From Candidatus Thalassarchaeum betae (GTDB lineage Archaea > Thermoplasmatota > Poseidoniia > Poseidoniales > Thalassarchaeaceae): a stretch of DNA of 5,169 nucleotides. Of the stretch, positions 1 through 5,019 are shown piece by piece. Position numbers and translations under genes: made by a program. Positions within the stretch are counted from its first letter, which is position 1. Each line of letters begins with the position of its first letter. Where the stretch lies: NCBI GenBank assembly GCA_022448665.1, contig JAKUUO010000046.1, positions 1 to 5,169 of the forward strand, in the 5' to 3' direction. The notes beneath the pieces are model-generated. The model ran no database searches, was not told the DNA's origin, and saw only the letters and a list, made by a program, of their open reading frames with translations.

Positions 1-1111
1 CTATCTCCTGTGGCCAGATAATGCCCATCGCGTCAGCCACAGCTGGTGGCTCGGTGACATCCACAATCCTCAGACCAGCATCCCAGTAAGATGCGATCAG
101 AAGCTTCTGCTTGGTCACAGGGTGGACGAAGAAGACATGGTCGTGATTGAAGACTGAGCCGCCGCAGGTGGTCTGTCCTTCAGGAGTGTAGGCTCCCCAG
201 CGGAGTATCTCGCGACTCGAGTTCTGCTCCTCCTCGTTCTGGTTCGGCATCCACGATTCTAAGCCTAGAGGGACGTAGAACACCTGAGTGCCCTTGACGG
301 GGCCGCCGCCTGCTACGAGCTCGGGGTAGGGGTCGGCACCGAATAGGAACAGGTGGCACTCTTCGCCGGACCACAGTGGGTTTGCAGGCTCCCAGTCGCA
401 GTAGACGTGAACATCCTGGTTGTGGAAGCCAGCAGGGGGGTTGTTCCACTCGGCGACCTTGATCGGACTGGTCTTGTCGCCGACGTAGATGACGTCGAGG
501 CGGTTCATCCCGCTGTTGGCATCATCGTCATTTGGAATCGGGTCGAGCTCGCTGTTGGTCAGCTCGTGATTCACCAGCACCCAGTTGTTGTCTGGGGTGA
601 CCTTGATGTCGATCATCCGGGCGATCTCGGCGTAGTATGTTGAAAGCAATTGTATGTTGTTCGGGTTGCTGATGTCGAGAATCTCGAACTGGTTGTAGCT
701 GGAGACGTAGGCGAAGCATCCGCCGCTGCCGTCGGCGTAGATCTCGCAGTCCTCGTGGAAGTTGCCCTCTATGGCGATCTCCGAGTTGTCACCCGGGGTC
801 GGCCCGACGTTCTTCCACTCCGGGTAGCATGGACGACCAGCTGTGTTGTCAAGGTCTGCTGGCGGCTTGACCTCGCCGTCGCAGTTGAGGTTGTGGTAGT
901 CAATCAGTTTCGCATTGGGTGTGTATAGTCGGTGGGCTGGCATGTCGTTGTGGGAGTGATTGGCATCCTCTATCTCGACTACGGGATCGACCCAAGCGAC
1001 CGCATCGTCATCCGAGTCGTCCCCGGTGATGAACGAGAGGCATCCGGAGAGAGGCGCGAGCACCATCAGAGTGGCCATCAGAAGCATCGGGGTGTTTCCT
1101 ATTCTGGACAT
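1..1111 (-). CDS. Secreted LVIVD-repeat-like lipoprotein (C-terminus cut by window edge)
   Basis: An open frame of 370 codons runs off the left edge without a stop, so the C-terminus is missing. It starts at ATG 1111-1109. The N-terminus is a lipoprotein signal: one arginine, a hydrophobic stretch (residues 9-21), then the lipobox LSGC with Cys24 as the lipidated residue, followed by an acidic linker (DDSDDD). Two segments resemble LVIVD beta-propeller repeats: residues 133-150 (FAYVSSYNQFEILDISNP) and 339-353 (IASYWDAGLRIVDVT). Seven cysteines follow the lipobox cysteine (77, 95, 122, 132, 238, 252, 316) and could form disulfides outside the cell. His230-Asn231 with His235, and His323-Asp324, recur in the next gene, so the two are paralogues. 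LVIVD-type propellers are usually surface proteins of unknown ligand; no enzymatic role can be assigned. It lies 71 bases downstream of its paralogue on the same strand, so co-transcription is plausible. Confidence 0.85.
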   Translation of the reverse strand, partial: MSRIGNTPMLLMATLMVLAPLSGCLSFITGDDSDDDAVAWVDPVVEIEDANHSHNDMPAHRLYTPNAKLIDYHNLNCDGEVKPPADLDNTAGRPCYPEWKNVGPTPGDNSEIAIEGNFHEDCEIYADGSGGCFAYVSSYNQFEILDISNPNNIQLLSTYYAEIARMIDIKVTPDNNWVLVNHELTNSELDPIPNDDDANSGMNRLDVIYVGDKTSPIKVAEWNNPPAGFHNQDVHVYCDWEPANPLWSGEECHLFLFGADPYPELVAGGGPVKGTQVFYVPLGLESWMPNQNEEEQNSSREILRWGAYTPEGQTTCGGSVFNHDHVFFVHPVTKQKLLIASYWDAGLRIVDVTEPPAVADAMGIIWPQEI

Positions 1112-1118
1112 GGCAAGG

Positions 1119-1122
1119 CCTC
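1119..1122 (-). promoter_or_regulatory. Probable Shine-Dalgarno site of the lipoprotein gene
   Basis: The minus strand reads GAGG seven bases before the ATG at 1111. This is a reasonable match to the anti-Shine-Dalgarno end of archaeal 16S rRNA and supports that ATG over the in-frame ATG at residue 9, which would also lose the positive charge of the signal peptide. No TATA-like box is visible in the 71-base gap, which favours read-through from the upstream gene. Confidence 0.4.
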
Positions 1123-1165
1123 GGTTACCCAGCCGACGAATTCAGTCGGTTGTTGAATGCACCGG

Positions 1166-1191
1166 TCGCCCTGCGCTACGCGCTAGGGCGA
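1166..1191 (-). repeat. Hairpin spanning the stop codon of the upstream LVIVD gene
   Basis: On the minus strand the arm TCGCCCT, a bulged A, then GCGC, a three-base GTA loop, GCGC and AGGGCGA form an 11-bp stem with a single bulge. The bulge and adjacent T and G are part of the TAG stop codon (1185-1183). No U-tract follows, so it is not a standard archaeal terminator. It may stabilise an mRNA end, mark a processing site or modulate coupling to the downstream paralogue. A weaker 5-bp inverted repeat (CCGAC/GTCGG, 1133-1149) lies further along in the same gap. The pairing is seen directly; the function is inferred. Confidence 0.55.
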
Positions 1192-2937
1192 TTCAACTTC
1201 CAGAGGGATGCCGTACGGCTGATCTATGTCCAGTTGCACGATGTAGAGCCCGGTGGTGATGCAGGACAGGTAGGTGTACCCCTTGTGATACTCGGCGGCC
1301 CAGATGAAGGGAGTCCACCCGAAGTCGTAGTACGCGCTGTCCAACGGCGCACCGTCAGCGCCGTGGGAGACGTGGTAGCCGACAGTCGCGGCTATGTGCA
1401 CGTCGGTCTTGTTGCCGTCTTCGAGGCCGCTGGCCATCAGCGTCTCGATGTCCATGACCCAGAGTCCGGCGTGGTAGCTGCCTAGGTAAATCCGGCCGTC
1501 CCAAGCCCCGCCATGGCTATTGTCAGGGAGTCCCGGTAGACCCGTCTGAAAAATCGCCGTGTCGGCGTTGTGCGGGCTGAACAGCAACCACTCCTCTCCA
1601 CCCGGGATGTGGTGGTCCCAAGCGAATGGATTCTCCCAGCCGTGAATGAGCTCAGGCAGGAATCGGACATTGCCGTTGACCTCCTCATAGGGAGTCGTGT
1701 CTAGCAGGTAGCCCATCCCGGTGCCGACCGTGGTCTCAAGGACCTCGGTCGCGAGGAATGTCAGGTGCATCTTTCCCGGGGGATAGCCAAGGTGCGTCGC
1801 ATCGACCATGTCATCGATGGGCTCCGCATAATGGATGTAAGAAGCCCTCCCGCCGTTCACATTGCTGGTGCACGAGCAGTCGATCTCCCCATCTCCGTCG
1901 AAGTCCTCGAACTCCATCCACTGGCCGACCTCAGGGGCTCTCCACGTGCAGCCTGCTTGGGAACCTCCTGATAATCGACATAGGGATCCGTACCAAAGAT
2001 ACTCGGCCAAATCCTTGTTGGGATGAGGTACGTCGGAGACATCGAAAATTCTCAGACCCGCTTCCCAGTATGCCCCGTAGATGTAGGTCCGGCCGAAGCG
2101 AGGGTCATTCTGTTCCTCTCCAGGCCAAGTCTGGACGGTCATGTCATGGATGTAGATCCAGCCTCCAAGGGTGGACTCCCAACTGACTTCGGCCTCGCCC
2201 ACCTTGACTATTCGAGGCAAGTCACCATAGCCAGCGAAGTTCAGATGAGCGAGAGTGATCCCCCCGCAGGCATCACCCTGTCCCACATCGCACGACTCGT
2301 AGTCGGGGTTGGCGACGAAGATGTACCACTCGTTGTCAATCATGTGGGTGTAGAGATTGTGCGGGCCGCTCGGGTGGTCGACATCGTACCAGGAGTCGAC
2401 CCAACTGGGGTCGGTCTTGTCTGTGACATCGACTAAGGTCACAGTGACTTGTGCAGGGTCCTCCCAGGCGCCCACATTCGGATCCGCGGCACCTGGGTCG
2501 ACAATCTGGTTCTGGACTATGACGTACTCGCGTCCGTTGTACTCGAGGTACTTGACATCGAGGACCTGGGTGTTCGGATCGTAGTACACTCCAGTCACTG
2601 TGGTGTTTGCAGGGTTGGTCACATCGACGATGTGCATCTCCGACCAGCCTGCGATGTAGGCGTAGGTATTCCCATCGGGCGAGTCAGCGACCTGTATCTC
2701 GGCATTACCGGGTGCGGTGAGCTCATTGAAAGAGACAGGTTGGATGTTCTCGGTGTACATTATGTGTTGACTGGCATTCCTGTGGTCATGCTCCTCGTCT
2801 TGGAACAGAGGGTCAAGCATCGAAGTGCCCAAGACTTCTGCTTCATCGGAATCGCGAATCAGCATGAAGGAAGCCGCTCCTGCAACTAGAATGCATGCTG
2901 CAAGGCCGAGAGCGAGAGTGATTCGCTGACTGTCCAT
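1183..2937 (-). CDS. Membrane-anchored LVIVD-repeat-like surface protein
   Basis: A protein of 584 residues from ATG 2937-2935 to TAG 1185-1183. The frame stays open upstream to an ATG at 3042, but that start would overlap the divergent gene by 52 bases and bury the signal, so the inner Met is preferred. Residues 6-27 are hydrophobic and followed by charged residues: probably a signal anchor. LAAC at 12-15 matches a lipobox but sits inside the segment. LVIVD-like beta-propeller units recur near residues 91-118 (YAYIAGWSEMHIVDVTNP), 164-184, 284-301 (YIYGAYWEAGLRIFDVSD), 483-497 and 554-569. His193-Asn194 with His198, and His264-Asp265, match the paralogue next door and recall the HN and HD motifs of choice-of-anchor-B/LVIVD proteins. 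Residues 345-353 (DFDGDGEID) look like an EF-hand or dockerin-type calcium loop. Role: extracellular, ligand unknown. Confidence 0.85.
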   Translation of the reverse strand: MDSQRITLALGLAACILVAGAASFMLIRDSDEAEVLGTSMLDPLFQDEEHDHRNASQHIMYTENIQPVSFNELTAPGNAEIQVADSPDGNTYAYIAGWSEMHIVDVTNPANTTVTGVYYDPNTQVLDVKYLEYNGREYVIVQNQIVDPGAADPNVGAWEDPAQVTVTLVDVTDKTDPSWVDSWYDVDHPSGPHNLYTHMIDNEWYIFVANPDYESCDVGQGDACGGITLAHLNFAGYGDLPRIVKVGEAEVSWESTLGGWIYIHDMTVQTWPGEEQNDPRFGRTYIYGAYWEAGLRIFDVSDVPHPNKDLAEYLWYGSLCRLSGGSQAGCTWRAPEVGQWMEFEDFDGDGEIDCSCTSNVNGGRASYIHYAEPIDDMVDATHLGYPPGKMHLTFLATEVLETTVGTGMGYLLDTTPYEEVNGNVRFLPELIHGWENPFAWDHHIPGGEEWLLFSPHNADTAIFQTGLPGLPDNSHGGAWDGRIYLGSYHAGLWVMDIETLMASGLEDGNKTDVHIAATVGYHVSHGADGAPLDSAYYDFGWTPFIWAAEYHKGYTYLSCITTGLYIVQLDIDQPYGIPLEVESP

Positions 2938-2938
2938 G

Positions 2939-2948
2939 CTCGCGCGAG
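2939..2948. promoter_or_regulatory. 10-bp GC-rich palindrome in divergent intergenic region
   Basis: CTCGCGCGAG is a perfect palindrome one base upstream of the minus-strand ATG at 2937, inside the 53-base gap between two divergent surface-protein genes. Neither strand of the gap has a convincing TATA box. The palindrome could be an operator for a shared regulator, but a 10-bp GC-rich palindrome can also occur by chance, so the functional call is weak. Confidence 0.2.
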
Positions 2949-2982
2949 TCTGCGGGTCATGTTGAAGCCATCGCCGCACTGC

Positions 2983-2986
2983 GGAG
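2983..2986 (+). promoter_or_regulatory. Probable Shine-Dalgarno site of the 200-aa surface protein gene
   Basis: GGAG lies four bases before the ATG at 2991. There is no other in-frame ATG upstream within the gap, and translation from this ATG begins directly with a signal peptide, so the site and the start support each other. Confidence 0.4.
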
Positions 2987-2990
2987 TTAC

Positions 2991-3593
2991 ATGCGCTACC
3001 GTTCGATTTTGGTACTGGCGCTCGCCGCTGCGCTGATGGCACCCCAGAGCGTCACGGCTCACGACCCAGAGAGCTTCACTGTGCTTCTATTCGAGGAGGG
3101 GCCGGTTCCAGGGAGCATCGCCGAAGGGACCCTGTTCGAGAACGACTCGTTGTTCTTCAGGAATCAGGACACCCGGGAGAACGCCACTCACCGCATACAG
3201 ATCGACGCTGATGGGGACGGGGTCTTCGGCGGTGTCGACGACATGAGCACTCAGTGGTTGGCCTCGTCGTGCGAACTCAACGAAACAGGCCACAAGGTCG
3301 ACGAGGAATGTCAGGCAGCCGAGGTTGTCCTGCTGTCGGCCTCTAACGGGTTGCTACCCGGAAACATCTCGATGATGCACCAGATAGATGCAAATGGGGA
3401 ACTGATCGAGCGCCCGTTCTATGTCAACTTCGCATTGGATGTGCACACGACTCCATCCGACGGCTCGCCCACAGACGGCGAACGGAGGCTTTGCTGCGCG
3501 GACAACAGACCGGTCGTTCTTCTGCTTCTGGCCTCGCTCATCGGGATTGCGATCATCCTGCCCAAACTGATGGGCTCAACTGAGGATGAGTGA
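2991..3593 (+). CDS. Secreted protein with C-terminal membrane anchor, possibly cupredoxin-like
   Basis: A 200-residue protein I do not recognise as a named family. Residues 1-23 form a Sec-type signal peptide (two arginines, then LVLALAAALMA) with a likely cut after VTA, which would leave His24 as the first mature residue. The body (24-157) is acidic and beta-rich. NDSLFFRNQD followed by His67 recalls the strand pattern of cupredoxin-like folds (a D-x-V-x-F-x-N-x-D segment, then His). DADGDG (72-77) resembles a calcium-binding loop. Cys94 and Cys107 may form a disulfide; Met128, Met129, His130 and His152 are further possible metal ligands. Four N-x-S/T sequons (Asn51, 64, 97, 125) fit an extracellular location. 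Residues 174-191 form a transmembrane anchor after a Cys-Cys pair (168-169), with a short tail. It is divergent from the LVIVD-like gene, 53 bases apart. The copper-binding idea is inference only. Confidence 0.8.
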   Translation: MRYRSILVLALAAALMAPQSVTAHDPESFTVLLFEEGPVPGSIAEGTLFENDSLFFRNQDTRENATHRIQIDADGDGVFGGVDDMSTQWLASSCELNETGHKVDEECQAAEVVLLSASNGLLPGNISMMHQIDANGELIERPFYVNFALDVHTTPSDGSPTDGERRLCCADNRPVVLLLLASLIGIAIILPKLMGSTEDE

Positions 3594-3598
3594 GCCCC

Positions 3599-3638
3599 TC
3601 TTGACGGTTGCACTCAAGAACCACAGTCGATTCGACTG
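3599..3638 (+). repeat. Two small inverted repeats between surface-protein gene and tRNA
   Basis: The first is TCTTGA/TCAAGA (3599-3604 with 3614-3619, nine-base loop), beginning just after the TGA stop at 3591-3593. The second, CAGTCGA-T-TCGACTG (3624-3638), is a perfect 7-bp dyad ending six bases before the tRNA. They might end or process the upstream transcript. There is no U-tract, and no TATA box is seen before the tRNA, so the tRNA may be cut out of a longer transcript. Confidence 0.35.
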
Positions 3639-3644
3639 GCCGTA

Positions 3645-3721
3645 GGGCGCTTAGCTCAGCTTGGAAGAGCACCTGGTTTGCAACCAGGTGGCCGGGGGTT
3701 CAAATCCCCCAGCGTCCACCA
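3645..3721 (+). tRNA. tRNA-Ala (anticodon UGC), CCA encoded
   Basis: A full cloverleaf without intron. The acceptor stem GGGCGCT (3645-3651) pairs with AGCGTCC (3711-3717) and includes the G3:U70 wobble that is the classic alanine identity element. The D stem is GCTC/GAGC (3654-3657 with 3667-3670). The anticodon stem is CCTGG/CCAGG around the loop TTTGCAA, with TGC at 3679-3681. The variable loop has five bases. The T stem is GGGGG/CCCCC around TTCAAAT. The discriminator is A3718, and CCA is encoded at 3719-3721. The amino acid follows from both the anticodon and the G3:U70 pair. It is transcribed towards the TFB gene on the opposite strand. Confidence 0.98.
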
Positions 3722-3726
3722 CTTCA

Positions 3727-4740
3727 CTACTCAGCAGTAAGCTGGTTCAGTATCTTCAGCAGGCCCCTGAGGGTCACCTCGCTGATGCCGGAGACCCTGC
3801 AGACTTCGCTCTGGGTCCTCGGTGAGGAGCTGTTCTGGGACGCCTTGTAGATGATGACGCCAGCGATGCCCGATGGCTTCTTGCCCTGCCATGACAGGTC
3901 GTCCTTGACGGTGTCCCACAGGTCCCTGACCTCACCTAGCACATGAGGCGGGAGGCCTAGGTCGGAGTGGAACTTCTCGAAGTACTCGTCGGGGCCGGTG
4001 ATGTGGTGAGTCCCTAGCATCCTGGCAACCAGCCTGATGGTTCGCTTGAGCTCCTTCTCCTCAACCGGCTTGATCATGTCGAAGGCGGCGGCTACGTCCT
4101 CGATCCTACGGGGAATCTTGGCCTCTCTGGCGGCGATGTAGACGCAGGCCGCGGAGACGCCGCGAATGCTCCGTCCGGTGACGAGGCCGCGCTCGACGGA
4201 GTGCCTGTAAAGCGAGGCCGCCTCCTGCTCGATTTGAGACGGCAGGTCACCGCGGTCACGGATGAACTGCATCGCCTTCGAGAGGTTGCGGCTCCTGCTG
4301 TCCCTCGTCTTGCTGCGCTGGTCGATTCGCTGTCGACGCCTCCACTCGCGCAGGCCCTTACCAGTCATGCCGTGGCGCTTGGCGGCGCCGGCCGTTAGGT
4401 CGGAGCGTCGAATCTCGGTGGACAGTCCCTTGTCGGACAGAGTGAGCGTGGTAGGTGCTCCGACCCGACTCCTGTCGTCGCCGCCGGAGTGGTTTATCCA
4501 TTCGGCGCCAGGGTCGATCATGTTCTCGGCAGCTACGTAGCCACACTGGGAGCATGAGGTCTCTCCTCGGACCTCGTCGGTGTCCCATGAATTGGCTCCG
4601 CACACCTTGCACGGGCCGGTCATGGACTCGGTGCCGCGCTCTCTCGAGGGGCGTCGAGCTGGGCGAATCGGCTTAGAGCGGCTTCGCTTCTGGGAAGTAC
4701 GCTCAGATTCGGCGGTCTGCCTAGCAGTGTCTCGTTCCAT
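3727..4740 (-). CDS. tfb: Transcription initiation factor B (TFB, archaeal TFIIB)
   Basis: A 337-residue protein. TFB binds the TBP-TATA complex and the BRE, and recruits RNA polymerase at archaeal promoters. A zinc ribbon is formed by Cys44/Cys47 and Cys63/Cys66. The B-reader/linker region follows (about 76-112), with EWI, SRVGAP and the conserved DKGLSTEI. Two cyclin-like repeats follow, about 153-243 (including SIRGVSAACVYIAAR) and 244-334 (including PSGIAGVIIYKAS). A C-terminal helix-turn-helix (TQSEVCRVSGISEVTLRGL) would contact the BRE. Residues 1-39 are an extra low-complexity basic tail; family members usually begin close to the zinc ribbon. Met40 (codon 4623-4621) is an alternative start, but the TATA box lies about 35 bases before Met1 and fits Met1 as the start on a short leader. 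EWI replaces the usual EWR. The gene converges on tRNA-Ala with a five-base gap. Confidence 0.96.
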   Translation of the reverse strand: MERDTARQTAESERTSQKRSRSKPIRPARRPSRERGTESMTGPCKVCGANSWDTDEVRGETSCSQCGYVAAENMIDPGAEWINHSGGDDRSRVGAPTTLTLSDKGLSTEIRRSDLTAGAAKRHGMTGKGLREWRRRQRIDQRSKTRDSRSRNLSKAMQFIRDRGDLPSQIEQEAASLYRHSVERGLVTGRSIRGVSAACVYIAAREAKIPRRIEDVAAAFDMIKPVEEKELKRTIRLVARMLGTHHITGPDEYFEKFHSDLGLPPHVLGEVRDLWDTVKDDLSWQGKKPSGIAGVIIYKASQNSSSPRTQSEVCRVSGISEVTLRGLLKILNQLTAE

Positions 4741-4774
4741 CTTCTCAACTCGCAGTTGTATAGTAGAGTCCTTC

Positions 4775-4782
4775 TTATTTAA
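4775..4782 (-). promoter_or_regulatory. TATA box of the TFB gene
   Basis: The minus strand reads TTAAATAA within CTTAAATAAG, preceded by the A-rich GCAAATG where a BRE would lie. The box centre is about 38 bases before the ATG at 4740. Archaeal transcription usually starts roughly 25 bases downstream of the box centre, which puts the start near 4754 and gives a leader of about 14 bases. This is the clearest promoter in the window and lies in its most AT-rich patch. Confidence 0.7.
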
Positions 4783-4792
4783 GCATTTGCTT
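4781..4792. promoter_or_regulatory. Dyad overlapping the TFB TATA/BRE, candidate operator
   Basis: AAGCA-TT-TGCTT is a perfect 5-bp dyad with a two-base spacer. It covers the upstream edge of the TATA box and the BRE position of the TFB promoter. A protein bound here would block TBP/TFB loading, which would fit repression or autoregulation. Short dyads in AT-rich DNA can arise by chance, so this is a candidate only. Confidence 0.3.
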
Positions 4793-4890
4793 TTCTCGTT
4801 CAGAGTTCTTCTTCGCTCTTACATCAGCAAAGGGCAGGTGCTGATATCCTATCTCCGGGTTCGTTGGTGACCTAAGATCCCAGCGAGGGA

Positions 4891-4928
4891 CACACACCCC
4901 CCCTCCACCTACGGTGGGGGGGTGTGTG
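4891..4928. repeat. Perfect 13-bp GC-rich inverted repeat between divergent TFB and gcvT
   Basis: CACACA followed by seven C (4891-4903) pairs perfectly with seven G followed by TGTGTG (4916-4928), leaving a 12-base loop. In an alternative fold the loop itself forms CCACC-TAC-GGTGG (4905-4917), lengthening the stem. It lies 150 bases upstream of the TFB start and 91 upstream of the gcvT start. Both genes point away from it, so it is not needed as a terminator for either. It could be a regulatory element in the gcvT leader, a protein-binding site or a dispersed repeat. Apart from this and the TFB promoter, the 279-base gap 4741-5019 shows no gene and no clear gcvT TATA box. Confidence 0.7.
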
Positions 4929-5019
4929 GGATAATCCGTTGAAGGGAGCCCGGAAACTCTGTCCCCACAACTTCTTGCACCGCTCGACCTCCCTCCGGGG
5001 CGTGTCTGAAGGCTCGCCG

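Noticed and set aside
435..440. Possible frameshift in the lipoprotein gene at a run of six G on the plus strand
   Set aside because: Careful recount shows the frame from ATG 1111 passes through the run as AAC CCC CCT and continues unbroken to the window edge, exactly 370 codons. A competing frame only overlaps it.
1758..2889. Long plus-strand frames opposite the LVIVD-like gene
   Set aside because: They are antisense shadows caused by the GC-rich codon use of the real gene; the sequences are low in complexity and match no family.
2938..3042. Longer start (ATG at 3042) for the LVIVD-like protein
   Set aside because: It would overlap the divergent gene's start by 52 bases and put 35 polar residues before the hydrophobic anchor. 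ATG 2937 gives a normal N-terminal membrane signal.
3599..3638. Tandem hairpins as the start of a CRISPR or integrative-element attachment site beside the tRNA
   Set aside because: There are no repeated spacers, no integrase and no duplicated tRNA 3' end in the window.
3608..3850. Plus-strand open frame across the tRNA
   Set aside because: It runs through the tRNA-Ala gene and antisense to the TFB 3' end and resembles no protein.
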